From: Streptomyces xylophagus
GTDB lineage: Bacteria; Actinomycetota; Actinomycetes; Streptomycetales; Streptomycetaceae
Direction of reading: 5' to 3'
Assembly: GCF_000716435.1 (NCBI RefSeq)
Contig: NZ_JNWO01000018.1
Coordinates: 1-64,000 of the forward strand
Length of the DNA: 64,000 bases
How positions within the stretch are numbered: position 1 is the stretch's first letter; every line of letters starts with the position of its first letter. Below the pieces are notes generated by a model that saw only the letters and a program-made list of their open reading frames with translations, was not told the origin of the DNA and searched no databases. Position numbers and translations under genes: made by a program. Positions 50,827 through 60,803 of this stretch are shown here, piece by piece.

Positions 50827-53244
50827 CTAGCGCTTGGTCAGCACGGTCCTCACGTCACCCTTCCCGCAAGCCACCCCGTCCTTGTTCGGGTCGAGCCGCA
50901 GCGGATCGTCCTTGCCGTTGACCTTCAAGCGGCCGTAGTCGTTCTGCCGGAGCCATGAACAGCGGGCCGCAGTCGTCGACTTGACCTCGGCAGGGAAGAC
51001 CGTCGGCACGCAAACGTTGATCGTGCCGTAGTGGCGGTCGCAGCCGGAGATGGTCACGGAGACCTTCTGCGAGGTGCGCTTCTTGCCGGGCTCGGTGACC
51101 TTGCCCGTCAGGGAGTCGGCGAAGGAGTGGACGTGGGCCGAGGCCGTGTCCGTGGTCAGGGCCGAAGGGCCTTGCAGATGGACCCACTTGGCCACCGACG
51201 GCACACCGTTGGCGTCGACCGCGAAGAGCATGTACCAGCCTGGCGGCGCCAGGTTGGGGTTACTCGTCACGTTCAGGTCGACCGTGTTGCCGTCCACCGA
51301 GAGCGGCAGGTCGACGAAACGCTGGTTCGGGTCCGAGGAGTGCGTGACCGCGGCCGGGCGGATCAACTCCGCCTTGGCGATGGGCCGGTCGACGGTGATC
51401 GTCTGGGTGTCACCGTACTCCCACTCGTTGTCGATCACCGAAGTGATCGTCGGCCGCGTGCCCTTGAGGAGATACGGCGGGGTGTAGATCGACACGTTGT
51501 GGTTCCAGGTGCCGTTGCCCGGGTTGTCACCGGTCGACATCACCCGCCCGTCCGGCAGGAGGAAGGACGAGGAGTGGTAGCCGCGCGCCTCCGGGTCGGC
51601 GGCCACCGGATCGAACGTCGTCGTCGCCGGGTCGAAGATCGACGCCTCATAGACGGGGTTCGCGCGGTTGTGCAGCCCGCCGCCCGTCTCCAGCACCGTG
51701 CCGTCCGGCAGGAGTACGGCGGACACGTACATCTTGCCCTGCGCGCCGGTCTCGGCCACCGGACCGTTCCCCAAGTCGACGGTCCCCTGCGGGATTTGGG
51801 GGCCGACGGTGTACGTCGGGTTCGCGGCCTTGAGGTCGATGATGTCGGTCAGCCGGTTCGCGTCCGGGTTGGAGTCGATGTTGCCGCCGCCGATGGTGAG
51901 GACCTTCTGGTCCTGCGCCGGAGGCAGCAACACGCTTGCCGACTGGTCTCGTTCGTCCTTGTTCTGCAGCCCCGACACCGAAGTGATCGTGTTGGCTCCG
52001 TAGTCGTAGATCGCGCTGCCCGTGCCCGGGATGTTGTTCCCGAAGACATGGCTGCCCGTGTAGAAGAGCCGGCCGTCCTGCATCAGGACCATCGACGGGT
52101 ACAGCCCCCAGTACGACCAGGTCTGGTTGACCTGCGACAACGGCAGCCACTTCTGCTGGGCGTCCGACCAGTACTCGGCGGTCACCGACCCCGTCGAGTC
52201 CTCGCGCAGCCCGCCGAAGGAGATGACGTCACCGTTGCCGAGTTCGGTCGCCGACGGGTACCAGTGGCCGTCGTTGAGGTCGTTCGTCTTGCTGTACGTC
52301 TCGGTCACCGGGTCGAAGATGTACGAGTCCTTGTACCCCTCGTACCCGTGCGAACCGTCCGCCGCCGGGAACGCCTTGTTGCCGCTCAGCACCAGCACCC
52401 GGCCGTCCTGCAACTGGATGTGTCCCGAGCAGAACATGTCCTTCGGCGTCGGAATCACCTTGTACGTCCCCGCGACCGGGTCGTACACCGCACTCGTGAA
52501 CGTCCCCGCGTCGAACTGCTCCTGGCTGTTGCCGGAGCCCGCGATCAGCAGCACCTTGCCGTTGTTGAGGACGACGGAGTGCATCGAGCGGACCGGGTTC
52601 TGCGTGGGCAGCACGTCCCAACGCCCATTCGCGCACTCCTCGGCGGTCGCCGTGCAGGTCGCGGGCGGCAGCGTGTCCGGGACCTGGTCCATCGTGTAGT
52701 CGTCGGTGGTCGCGGACCCGGTGCCGTAGACCGAGACACCCCAGGTGATCCGGTCGGTACCGGCCGGGACCTCCGGCGTACGCACGCTCGCCTGGGCCCA
52801 ACTCGCGCTCATGTCCAGGGTCTTGAGGTCGGTCCAGTACTGCCAGCCGGCCGTCGCGTCGTGCCGGAACAGCGTGATGTTCGCGTCCGGCGTGGTCGTC
52901 TTGTACCAGAGCCCGAGGTCGTACTGCTTGCCCGCCGTCACCACCGGCGCGCAGGCCGTGGACTCGGTGATCAGCGCCTTCCGGTCACCGTCGACGCGCC
53001 GCGTCACGTTGACCTGCATGGCCTTCGAACCCGAGTGGGCGTCCGAAGTGGTCGTGAAACTGAAGTCGTTGTCGCCCCAACCCGACTTCTCCCAGCAGTA
53101 CGGCATCCCGTCGCCGCCGTCGGTCTCGAACCCCGGGTTGAGGACGAGGTTCGCGGCCTCGGCGGACTGCGGCACGGCGAGCAGCAGTCCGGCGGTCAGC
53201 GTTCCCACCCCGAGGAACGCGGTTCTTCTGCGGTACTTGTTCAC
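50827..53244 (-). CDS. Secreted copper radical oxidase (GlxA/galactose-oxidase-like) with CBM
   Basis: 805 aa, GTG start after AAGGAG, overlapping the upstream stop by 4 bp. Signal peptide 1-30, a CBM-like beta sandwich (35-190), then a Kelch beta-propeller with the oxidase active site: Cys272 in M-F-C-S-G-H and Tyr329 in H-W-Y-P-S-A-T (the Cys-Tyr cross-link), Tyr556-His557 in R-G-Y-H-S-S, His635 in V-T-H-S-S. A DUF1929 domain follows and a Cys-rich C-terminal extension with a D-P-N-K-D-G-V-A-C-G excalibur-like motif (785-794). Expected to oxidise a primary alcohol, probably on a glycan, with release of H2O2. Longer than GlxA by the added domains. Confidence 0.93.
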   Translation of the reverse strand: MNKYRRRTAFLGVGTLTAGLLLAVPQSAEAANLVLNPGFETDGGDGMPYCWEKSGWGDNDFSFTTTSDAHSGSKAMQVNVTRRVDGDRKALITESTACAPVVTAGKQYDLGLWYKTTTPDANITLFRHDATAGWQYWTDLKTLDMSASWAQASVRTPEVPAGTDRITWGVSVYGTGSATTDDYTMDQVPDTLPPATCTATAEECANGRWDVLPTQNPVRSMHSVVLNNGKVLLIAGSGNSQEQFDAGTFTSAVYDPVAGTYKVIPTPKDMFCSGHIQLQDGRVLVLSGNKAFPAADGSHGYEGYKDSYIFDPVTETYSKTNDLNDGHWYPSATELGNGDVISFGGLREDSTGSVTAEYWSDAQQKWLPLSQVNQTWSYWGLYPSMVLMQDGRLFYTGSHVFGNNIPGTGSAIYDYGANTITSVSGLQNKDERDQSASVLLPPAQDQKVLTIGGGNIDSNPDANRLTDIIDLKAANPTYTVGPQIPQGTVDLGNGPVAETGAQGKMYVSAVLLPDGTVLETGGGLHNRANPVYEASIFDPATTTFDPVAADPEARGYHSSSFLLPDGRVMSTGDNPGNGTWNHNVSIYTPPYLLKGTRPTITSVIDNEWEYGDTQTITVDRPIAKAELIRPAAVTHSSDPNQRFVDLPLSVDGNTVDLNVTSNPNLAPPGWYMLFAVDANGVPSVAKWVHLQGPSALTTDTASAHVHSFADSLTGKVTEPGKKRTSQKVSVTISGCDRHYGTINVCVPTVFPAEVKSTTAARCSWLRQNDYGRLKVNGKDDPLRLDPNKDGVACGKGDVRTVLTKR

Positions 53245-54431
53245 ACGGCTCTCCTTGCGGCTGTACGACTCCCCTTACGACGCGGGAGGTAGACCAGCGC
53301 TTCGGTGCCGACGAAGCGCAGGACGAACGTCATGACCAGTGCGAGCGCGGTCGCCGACACGGCGCCCATGCCGAACCTGTGGACGAACAGGGCGATCAGC
53401 GGGATGCGCAGCACCAGGTCGGCGTTGGCGAGCAGCGCGAACCGGCCCGCCCGGTCCCACCAGTTGCGGTGCCGGCGCCGGTCGCGGAACAGCAGGTGCT
53501 CGATGAGGTAGAAGTTCCAGGCCACGCCGAGCTGGTTGGCGAGGATCTCGGCGGGGACGTAGTGCATGCCCGTCTTGGTGAGGGCCCACAGGCCGACCAG
53601 GTTGGGGATGAAGCCGGTGGCACCGATCAGGCCGAACACGATCATGCGCGCGACGGGCGAGGCGGTGCGCAGGCCGAGCAGGTGGCGCAGGAAGCGGAAG
53701 CCTTCCTGCGCGGTCGACTTGGACTCTCCGGCGAACCGGTCCTGGAAGACGAACGGCACCTCGGTGACCTGGCGCGGACGGCTGCGTACGGCGAGTTCGA
53801 GCAGGATCTTGTAGCCGAGCGGCTTGAGCGCGTCCGCCGTCACCGCGCTGCGCCGGATCGCGAAGAAGCCGCTCATCGGGTCGCTGATACCGCGGAGTCG
53901 GCGAGGGAAGAGTGTCTTGGTGAGCCAAGTCGCCCCGCGGGACACGGCGATGCGATATCCGCCCGCCAATCCCTCGCGGCTGCCGCCCTTGATGTACCGG
54001 GAGGCGACGACGAGCCCGGCGTTCGCGCGCTCGCCGGTGCCGACCAACTCCGGTACCAGGGACGGCGGATGCTGGAGGTCGCCGTCCATGACGACGATCC
54101 AGTCGGACGTCGCCGCCTTGATCCCCTCGACGACGGCGCCGCCGAGCCCGCCGACCGGTTCGTCCCGGTGCAGGACGGTCACCGGGAACGGGCAGTCCTG
54201 GGCCGCCTCGAAGATGACCTCGGGGGTGTCGTCGGTGGAGTCGTCGACGAAGACGACCTCACAAGGGAGCCTGGTCGGCACGGATTCGGTGATCCGGTGC
54301 AGCAACTCCCGTACGTTTGCGGACTCGTTGAAGGTCGGTACGACGATGGTGACGGCACCGGGCTCGGCGATCTCGGCACCGCGTACGGCCGGGTCGCCCA
54401 ACTCTCCGGGGACGATGGACTCTTGGCTCAT
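53241..54431 (-). CDS. Dolichol-phosphate-mannose synthase-like GT2 fused to GtrA domain
   Basis: 396 aa, ATG at 54431 sharing one base with the previous stop (TGATG). GT-A domain with T-I-V-V-P-T-F-N-E and D-G-D-L-Q-H-P-P at 116-123 (metal-binding), typical of DPM1-type polyprenyl-phosphate glycosyl transferases; residues from about 255 form four GtrA-like membrane helices. It probably charges a polyprenyl phosphate with a sugar (mannose or other) that the ArnT/PMT-like protein of the same operon then transfers outside. Confidence 0.93.
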   Translation of the reverse strand: MSQESIVPGELGDPAVRGAEIAEPGAVTIVVPTFNESANVRELLHRITESVPTRLPCEVVFVDDSTDDTPEVIFEAAQDCPFPVTVLHRDEPVGGLGGAVVEGIKAATSDWIVVMDGDLQHPPSLVPELVGTGERANAGLVVASRYIKGGSREGLAGGYRIAVSRGATWLTKTLFPRRLRGISDPMSGFFAIRRSAVTADALKPLGYKILLELAVRSRPRQVTEVPFVFQDRFAGESKSTAQEGFRFLRHLLGLRTASPVARMIVFGLIGATGFIPNLVGLWALTKTGMHYVPAEILANQLGVAWNFYLIEHLLFRDRRRHRNWWDRAGRFALLANADLVLRIPLIALFVHRFGMGAVSATALALVMTFVLRFVGTEALVYLPRRKGSRTAARRAV

Positions 54432-56077
54432 CACTCGGCTCCCACGGTCTCGCGCTGGATCTGCCGGATCTCGATGCGGTCGGCGCCGGTGCCGAAGGTG
54501 GCGACCGGTGTGGAGTGCTGGATCGCCGCCTTGACGTTGGGCAGGTCGACCGCGTCGCGCCGTACCGTCGGGGAGGCCACGACGTAGTCGATGTCCTTCC
54601 AGCCGTGGGGCATCGTCTTGGTGACGGCGGGGTCGAGGTCGGCCTTGTAGAACCAGATGACCCCGAGCCCGGGCCGGTACCCGGCGTGCACCAGGTCCAG
54701 CCAGAGCGCGTCGTCGACGAGGACCCGGGTGTCCTTCGGGTCCTTCACCTCGGTGGACAGCCACTTGGAGGCTGCCCGGTAGGGGGCGTTGGCATCCGCG
54801 GTCACGGCGGTGTGGTCGCCGTCGTACCAGTGCGGTACGACATAGGCGCCGGCGGCGACCGCGAGGACGGCGGCGAGGGCGTACCGGCCGCCGGTGACGT
54901 ACCGCCGCTCCCCCTCGTGCCGCCATCTGCGCAGCACCGCGTGGGCGACGGAGGCGGTGCCTCCGGCGAGGACGAGCGCGAGGAAGGGCAGCGCGCCGAT
55001 GACGTACATGGCGGGCAGGTAGCCGCCCGGGCGCATCGCCACGGCGGCGAGGATCGCCACGGTCAGGGCGGGTCCGGCGAGCGAGCGGGCGGTGACCGAC
55101 CAGCGCCAGGTGACCAGCAGGAGCAACGCCCCGGCGAGACCGCCCAGCGGCAGGACACGGTCGTAGTACAGCCAGGAGTGGAGGACGCCGAACGAACCCG
55201 TGCCCTGGTCGAGGATGAAGCCCGAACCGGGCCTGGTCATCTGGTACTTGAGGCCGTCCCACAGGGAGACGTGGCCGCTGCCCGGCAGCAACTCGCCCTT
55301 GAGCAGGGCGAAGAGAGGGTACGAGAAGCCGATGAGGGCGCAGGCGGTGATGGCGCCGGTGAGTGCGAACTTCCTGGTGTCCCGGTGTCCGTGGCGCCAC
55401 ATGGTGACCAGCAGCGCGGGCAGGATGACGACCATCGTCTCCTTGGTGAGGACCGAGGCCGCGGCGGCGAGTCCTGCACCGAAGTGGTGCCAGAGATGGC
55501 GACTTGGGGAGGCAGCCGCGCAGAACGCGAGCAGCATCCACATCACGGCGATGTTGTCGAGGAAGATCTCCCGCTGGAGGATCACGGACAGCGGGGACAG
55601 CCCGAAGAGCAGCATGCCCAGGCCGGCCGCCCAGCGGGGCAGGGACAGCCGGCGGGCGAGGACGTAGACGAGGATCGCGCTGATCGCGCTGATGACCAGC
55701 ATCGCGAGGCGCATGGTGCCGACGGTCATCGAGCCGGGGCTGAAGTGCGCCGGTATCCAGGTGAGCAGGGCGATCTGGATCCAGCCGAGGGGCGGATGGT
55801 CGTACCAGTAGGTGTAGTGGGCCAGGCCGGTGCCCTGCTGGACGGCCCAGGCCTGGGCGAGGTAGGTGCCCTCGTCGTCGCTGAGCGTCGGGTAGTCGGC
55901 GATGTTCCAGCCCTGCACGACGAGGATCGCGACGAGGAGCAGGCCGCAGAGGAGGAGGTCGGAGTGGGAGGAACGGAGTCTGCTCGGCGGTGTTGTTCGA
56001 CCCGCCGAACCGGTTTCAGGCGCAGGCTGCCGCTGCGCGGGGACCGTGGTGGTCACCGCGGGAAGGGTGGAAGTCAC
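54431..56077 (-). CDS. ArnT/PMT-like polyprenyl-phosphate sugar transferase (GT39/GT83 clan)
   Basis: 548 aa, GTG start overlapping the previous stop (GTGA). About 12-13 membrane helices; the first outer loop contains S-D-D-E-G-T-Y-L-A, the acidic DE motif of PMT/ArnT enzymes, followed by H-Y-T-Y-W-Y-D-H-P-P-L-G-W. A C-terminal extracytoplasmic domain of about 130 residues follows. It would move sugar from polyprenyl-P-sugar (made by the DPM1-like partner) to an acceptor on the outer face. Confidence 0.92.
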   Translation of the reverse strand: MTSTLPAVTTTVPAQRQPAPETGSAGRTTPPSRLRSSHSDLLLCGLLLVAILVVQGWNIADYPTLSDDEGTYLAQAWAVQQGTGLAHYTYWYDHPPLGWIQIALLTWIPAHFSPGSMTVGTMRLAMLVISAISAILVYVLARRLSLPRWAAGLGMLLFGLSPLSVILQREIFLDNIAVMWMLLAFCAAASPSRHLWHHFGAGLAAAASVLTKETMVVILPALLVTMWRHGHRDTRKFALTGAITACALIGFSYPLFALLKGELLPGSGHVSLWDGLKYQMTRPGSGFILDQGTGSFGVLHSWLYYDRVLPLGGLAGALLLLVTWRWSVTARSLAGPALTVAILAAVAMRPGGYLPAMYVIGALPFLALVLAGGTASVAHAVLRRWRHEGERRYVTGGRYALAAVLAVAAGAYVVPHWYDGDHTAVTADANAPYRAASKWLSTEVKDPKDTRVLVDDALWLDLVHAGYRPGLGVIWFYKADLDPAVTKTMPHGWKDIDYVVASPTVRRDAVDLPNVKAAIQHSTPVATFGTGADRIEIRQIQRETVGAE

Positions 56078-57390
56078 GCAGGAACGTCCTCTCGGATCAC
56101 TGCGGTTTCGGTGAGGTGCGCGCCGACATGGGAGGTCAACTCCCAGTCGTTCCGGCCACGTTGCTCACGCCACACTGCGCGGATCGCGGCTCCGGCGAGG
56201 AGGACCTGATAGAAGGGGCCGCCCACGACGAGCTTCAGATAGTGGACGGCGCGGACGCGCAGTCCGTACTGCTTGCCGAAGTCGTGCAGTCCGACGACCT
56301 CGAAGACGAAGGTGACCGCGGCGGTGACCAACGGCAGGAAGGTGAGGAAGGCGATGCCGACCGGCACGTCCAGGAACAGCGCGACCGCCGCGTTCAGCGG
56401 GATGATCACCCCGGAGAAGGCCTGCAGGAACGGCGTCATCAGCGTGTACCGGGCGAGCAACCGCTGCCCGAATCCCGGGAGTTGCTTCCAGTCCTTCTTC
56501 CGGTAGACCTGAAGGAAGCCCTGGTTCCAGCGGGTTCGCTGCTTCAGCAACGACATCAGGGAGCCCGGGGTCTCCTCCCGGGTCACCATGTCGGAGTCGT
56601 AGGCGACGACGACCTTCTTGCCGACACTGGACAGCCGGACGCCCAAGTCGCAGTCCTCGGCGAGGCAGTTGGGGTCCCAGCCGTCGGCTTCCCGAAGGGT
56701 GTCGGTCCGCACGAAGACGGTGTTGCCGCCGAGCGGAATGAACCCCTTCTGCGCGTGCAGGTGCAGCCGGGACCGGAACCAGAAGAAGTACTCCAGGCAG
56801 TTGCGCAGGCTGTACCAGCTGGAGTGGAAGTTGATGAGCTGGACGCCCCCTTGGACGACATCCGCTCCCGTCGTCCGGAACGCGTGGTCGACGTGGGCCA
56901 GCAGCTCCGGATGGACCTGGTCCTCGGCGTCGAAGACCCCGACGACATCGCCGCGGCAGTGCGGCAGCGCCGTGTTCATGGCCTTCGGCTTGTTCTTCTT
57001 CTCGTGCGTGTCGACGACGACGCGGACGCGCGGGTCGCGCTCGGCGGCGCTGTTGGCCACCGCGGCGGTCTCGGGGTCGTCGTGCCCCACGATCACGATG
57101 ATCTCGAAGTCGGTGTGGGTGGACTCCAGCAGCCGCTGGATGGTGTGGTCCAGCACGGCCTGTTCGTGCCGGGCCGGCAGCAGCAACGAGAACGAGACGT
57201 GCTCGTCCCCGTCCGGGCTGCTGAATCGGGTGGAGGCGAGCACTTCGGGCGTACGCCACGCGTGCATCTGCCACCACAAGGTGAAGGCGGCCATCCAGAA
57301 CAGGGCCAGCGAAACGACAGCGATGAAGACGGACGTCAGCAACAGATCCCCCCAGGATCCCCAATTCCCCCCGTCGCGACGGTGAGTCAC
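56074..57390 (-). CDS. Processive GT2 glycosyltransferase (cellulose synthase-like)
   Basis: 438 aa, GTG start with only a weak ribosome site. Two N-terminal helices region (about 15-42), a GT-A domain with H-D-D-P at 103-106, F-D-A-E-D at 153-157, L-A-E-D-C at 243-247 and the Q-x-x-R-W motif Q-R-T-R-W at 284-288, then three to four C-terminal helices. The D, DxD, ED, QxxRW set is that of processive beta-glycan synthases such as CslA, BcsA and hyaluronan synthase. First gene of the four-gene glycan operon. Product unknown. Confidence 0.92.
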   Translation of the reverse strand: MTHRRDGGNWGSWGDLLLTSVFIAVVSLALFWMAAFTLWWQMHAWRTPEVLASTRFSSPDGDEHVSFSLLLPARHEQAVLDHTIQRLLESTHTDFEIIVIVGHDDPETAAVANSAAERDPRVRVVVDTHEKKNKPKAMNTALPHCRGDVVGVFDAEDQVHPELLAHVDHAFRTTGADVVQGGVQLINFHSSWYSLRNCLEYFFWFRSRLHLHAQKGFIPLGGNTVFVRTDTLREADGWDPNCLAEDCDLGVRLSSVGKKVVVAYDSDMVTREETPGSLMSLLKQRTRWNQGFLQVYRKKDWKQLPGFGQRLLARYTLMTPFLQAFSGVIIPLNAAVALFLDVPVGIAFLTFLPLVTAAVTFVFEVVGLHDFGKQYGLRVRAVHYLKLVVGGPFYQVLLAGAAIRAVWREQRGRNDWELTSHVGAHLTETAVIREDVPA

Positions 57391-57535
57391 ATCCGCCGCG
57401 TCACGGGGCAGAGACTATGGGTGATCTGTGAAGTGGACAGGTGCCTTCGGTGAAGACCGTGTTTCATCACAATGAGACCCGCGCGTGAGCATTTCTCTCA
57501 CTGGTCGCGTTTGAGATGGTTACGAATCTGACATT

Positions 57536-59563
57536 TCACCTGCTCAGCGCGGTACGCAGCCGCTCCGGATCGGTCGTCGGCGCGTCACAGGTGAAGTTAC
57601 GGCAGACATACGCGGCCGCTCCCCCCTCGACCAACGGCCGGTCGGCGAGCAACGGCAACTCGTCACTCCCCGCCACCCCGAAGGCGACCACCGCACCGGG
57701 CGCGGTCCCCAGAAGTGCCGTACGGTGCAAGGCTTTTGCGCCTTCTTCGGTGAGTGATGACCCTACGACGGCGACCTCGCGCGGCCCGTCCAGATACGCC
57801 TCGGCGACGGCCAGCCCCCACCCGATGAAGCGCGGCACCCGCGGCCCGAGCGCCTTCACGACCCCCAACGCCCGCTCGGCGGCGGTGCGATGGGGCTCGG
57901 CACCGGTCTGCGCGGCATAGCTCAGCAGGGCACCTGCGGCGGCGGTCCACCCGGACGGCGTCGCGTTGTCGGTCGGATCCTGCGGCCGACGAATGAGCCG
58001 CTCGGCATCGGAGGCGGTGTCGTACAGCGCCCCCGACTCGTCCACGAACCCGGCGAGCACATGGTCGAGCAGGAACCCGGCGAACTCCAGCCAGACCCCC
58101 TCCCCCGTGACGGACGCCAGCGCGAGAAACCCCTCGGCGACATCCGCGTAGTCCTCCAACACCCCGGCGTTCGCCCCGACTTGACCGTCCTTGCTGGTGC
58201 GGGCCAGCTTGGCGTGCTCGTCCAGATGCAGCCGTACGAGGAGATCGGCGGCGGAGACGGCGGCCTCGACCAGATCGGGCCGGTCGAAGTAGGCGCCGGT
58301 CTCGGCGAGCGCGGCGATCGCGAGCCCGTTCCAGGCGGCGACCACCTTGTCGTCACGGCCGGGAGCGGAACGCCCGGCGCGGGCGGCGAGCAGCCGACTC
58401 CGTACCGACGCGATCTTCTCGGCGTCGAACACGCCCTCGTCCTGCGGGAGTTGGAGGACGGACTGCCCCTCCTCGAAGGTCCCTTCGTCCGTCACCCCGA
58501 AGTACTGAGCGGCCAGCTCGGCATCCTCCTCCCCGAGGACCTCGGTGAGCTGCTCGGGCGTCCACACGTAGTAGGCGCCCTCGACGTGCTTGCCGGTCCC
58601 GTCGTCGCTGTCGGCGTCGAGCGCGGAGGCGAACCCGCCCTCGTTGGTGCGGAGTTCGCGCACCAGGAAGTCGGCGGTCTCGACGGCAACGCGGCGGGCG
58701 AGTTCGGAGCCGGTGCTGCGCCAGAGGTGGGCGTAGACGCGGCAGAGCAGGGCGTTGTCGTAGAGCATCTTCTCGAAGTGCGGGACGACCCACTCGCGGT
58801 CGACGGAGTACCGCGCGAACCCGCCCGCGAGCTGGTCGTAGATACCGCCGCGCGCCATCCGCTCGCAGGTGTCCTGCGCCATCTCCAGCGCGCCCTCGGA
58901 GCCGGTGCGGGCGTGGTGGCGCAGCAGGAACTCGAGCGCCATGGACGGCGGGAACTTGGGCGCCCCGCCGAATCCGCCGCGCTGCGGGTCGTACTCCCGG
59001 GTGAGCCCGAGGAGCGCCTGGGACAGCTCCTCCTTGCCGGGGGCCTCGGTGCTGCCGTAGTCGATCTCGCGCTGGGCCAGGTCCCGCGTGATCTTCCCGG
59101 CGACCTCGGCGACCTCGTCGCGCCGGTCGCTCCAGGCACTGCGCACCCCTTCGAGGACCTGGCGGAAGGACGGCATGCCGTGGCGGGGGGCCGGCGGGAA
59201 GTAGGTGCCGAAGTAGAAGGGTTCGGCGTCCGGCGTGAGAAACACGGTCATGGGCCAGCCGCCCTGGCCGGTGGCCGCCTGCACGGCCTCCATGTAGACG
59301 GCGTCGACGTCGGGGCGCTCCTCGCGATCGACCTTGATGCTGACGAAGTGCGCGTTGAGATAGTCGGCGGTGGGCTGGTCCTCGAAGGACTCGTGGGCCA
59401 TGACGTGGCACCAGTGACAGCTGCTGTATCCGACGCTCAGCAGAACAGGTCTGTTCGACTTCCGGGCCTCGTCGAAGGCCTCGGTCGACCAGGGCCACCA
59501 GTCGACGGGGTTGTCGGCGTGCTGGAGCAGATACGGGGACGTCTCATGGGCCAGTCGGTTCAC
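57536..59563 (-). CDS. DUF255 thioredoxin-domain protein (YyaL/SSP411 family)
   Basis: 675 aa, full length. Begins [15 protein letters not shown], the family hallmark; thioredoxin-like domain with C49-H-W-C52; then an (alpha/alpha)6 barrel with [10 protein letters not shown] and A-A-L-A-E-T-G repeats resembling glycoside-hydrolase barrels. Widely conserved, with function unsettled. Its start overlaps the regulator gene by 20 bp, so both are one unit. Confidence 0.95.
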   Translation of the reverse strand: MNRLAHETSPYLLQHADNPVDWWPWSTEAFDEARKSNRPVLLSVGYSSCHWCHVMAHESFEDQPTADYLNAHFVSIKVDREERPDVDAVYMEAVQAATGQGGWPMTVFLTPDAEPFYFGTYFPPAPRHGMPSFRQVLEGVRSAWSDRRDEVAEVAGKITRDLAQREIDYGSTEAPGKEELSQALLGLTREYDPQRGGFGGAPKFPPSMALEFLLRHHARTGSEGALEMAQDTCERMARGGIYDQLAGGFARYSVDREWVVPHFEKMLYDNALLCRVYAHLWRSTGSELARRVAVETADFLVRELRTNEGGFASALDADSDDGTGKHVEGAYYVWTPEQLTEVLGEEDAELAAQYFGVTDEGTFEEGQSVLQLPQDEGVFDAEKIASVRSRLLAARAGRSAPGRDDKVVAAWNGLAIAALAETGAYFDRPDLVEAAVSAADLLVRLHLDEHAKLARTSKDGQVGANAGVLEDYADVAEGFLALASVTGEGVWLEFAGFLLDHVLAGFVDESGALYDTASDAERLIRRPQDPTDNATPSGWTAAAGALLSYAAQTGAEPHRTAAERALGVVKALGPRVPRFIGWGLAVAEAYLDGPREVAVVGSSLTEEGAKALHRTALLGTAPGAVVAFGVAGSDELPLLADRPLVEGGAAAYVCRNFTCDAPTTDPERLRTALSR

Positions 59564-60170
59564 CGGTCCACTCTCCCACGGGGTCGGGAGCCGCGTAGAA
59601 GCGCAGGCTCATGTGGCGTGCCCCCTCGGGAGCGTCCTCGGGGGCGTGGCCGTAGCGGTCGAGCAGATCCTGGTAGGCGCGGACGAAGCCGACCAGGTCC
59701 TCCTGGGTCATCCAGGCGCCGGTCCGCTGCACCTGGGCCCAGCCCTCCGGCCCCCGGTACTCCTCGTGGGCGCGGCGGAACAGTCGCGTGTCCACCTCGA
59801 TCTTCAGCAGGGCGAGCTGCTCGGCCGCCGCGTACTCGTCGGGGGCCATCGTCGCGGGGTCCGGCGCGGTGTGGCTGAAGGGCAGCGCCCGCCACCAGCG
59901 CTCCCGGCCGCCCGACTTCTCGGGGATCTCCTCGATGAGCCGCTGCTCGGCCAGTTTGCGCAGGTGGTAGCTGGTCGTGCCGGAGCTCTCGCCGAGTTCC
60001 CTGGCCAGCACGGTCGAGTTCGCCTCGGTGTGCCGGCCGAGGTAGTCGAGGATGCGGCGGCGCAGGGGGTTGCCGAGGGACTTGTAGAGGGCGGTGCGTT
60101 CGAGGCTCGTCAGCTCGGAGTTCGACCGTTCGGAGTTCGGCAGCTCGGACTCGGGGGTGTGACCAGGCAT
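59544..60170 (-). CDS. ArsR-like winged-helix regulator
   Basis: 208 aa. After a polar leader, a winged HTH (about 28-95): [33 protein letters not shown], then a C-terminal helical part of unknown function with R-F-Y-A-A-P near the end. No ArsR-type Cys metal site was seen. The intergenic region to the divergent small membrane protein gene holds repeated GCAGA elements, the likely target. Confidence 0.92.
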   Translation of the reverse strand: MPGHTPESELPNSERSNSELTSLERTALYKSLGNPLRRRILDYLGRHTEANSTVLARELGESSGTTSYHLRKLAEQRLIEEIPEKSGGRERWWRALPFSHTAPDPATMAPDEYAAAEQLALLKIEVDTRLFRRAHEEYRGPEGWAQVQRTGAWMTQEDLVGFVRAYQDLLDRYGHAPEDAPEGARHMSLRFYAAPDPVGEWTGEPTGP

Positions 60171-60201
60171 GGGACCACCGTAGCGCCCAAGACATCAGAT
60201 C

Positions 60202-60245
60202 GCAGAACAATCTCTGCAGAATTTTATTTGCAGAATTTCCTCTGC
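60202..60245. promoter_or_regulatory. Repeated GCAGA/TCTGC operator between regulator and membrane protein
   Basis: GCAGA begins at 60202, 60216 and 60230, an exact 14-bp period. GCAGA-N6-TCTGC occurs twice, 60202-60217 and 60230-60245, 28 bp apart. TCTGCAGA at 60213-60220 is a perfect palindrome. The block fills the middle of the 92-bp divergent gap and probably binds the ArsR-like regulator. Confidence 0.8.
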
Positions 60246-60262
60246 GGTTCTACCGTGGAGCC

Positions 60263-60637
60263 ATGCGAAGGAAATGGACGCTGATCCTGCTCGGCTCCGC
60301 AGCTGTGCTGCTGGTGCCCTGGATGGTGGTGCTCGCCCTGACGCTCCCCACCAGTACGGAGGTGCGGAACTGGTCGCTGGCCTGGATCGGCCTCGACGTC
60401 CTCATGGCGCTCGGCTGCGCCACGACCGCGCTGCTGGGCCTGCGCGGCGACCCCAGAGCCCGGCTCGCGGCATCGGCGACGGCAGCCGTCGCGATACTCG
60501 ACGCCTGGTTCGACATAACGACGGCGCAGGCGGGCGGCGACCTTGTCGTGGCCGCGGTCTGCGCGGTGGGAGAGACGGCTTTGGCGTGCGCCTGCGGGTT
60601 CGTGGCGTTGTCGAAGGGGCGTGTGGGGGTGCGGTGA
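60263..60637 (+). CDS. Small four-helix membrane protein
   Basis: 124 aa, ATG 60263. Four hydrophobic segments cover nearly all of it, with short charged loops (R-G-D-P-R-A-R between helices 2 and 3). No motif recognised. Divergent from the ArsR-like regulator, with the operator block 18 bp upstream of its start, so probably its target. Confidence 0.83.
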   Translation: MRRKWTLILLGSAAVLLVPWMVVLALTLPTSTEVRNWSLAWIGLDVLMALGCATTALLGLRGDPRARLAASATAAVAILDAWFDITTAQAGGDLVVAAVCAVGETALACACGFVALSKGRVGVR

Positions 60638-60803
60638 GGTGGTGGAGGTGGGGGTGGGGGCCTTTGTCACTTGTGGGGGTGGGGCCCTCGTCACGTCAAC
60701 GGGCGGGCCCCCCAGCCACGTCGTGATCGTCGCCCTCTCGCGCTCACGCCTCCCCCGAAGGACACTCATAGGCCAGGAAGTTGCCGCCGGAGGGGGACGC
60801 CAC

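Noticed and set aside
51031..53292. 753-codon plus-strand frame opposite the copper radical oxidase
   Set aside because: Arg/Val-rich shadow with no motif; the oxidase is complete on the other strand.
53241..55541. 766-codon minus-strand frame suggesting a fused transferase
   Set aside because: Only the part from 54431 down has glycosyltransferase and GtrA features; the rest is an off-frame reading of the ArnT-like gene.
57890..59878. 662-codon plus-strand frame opposite the DUF255 gene
   Set aside because: Shadow frame running through two real minus-strand genes and their overlap.
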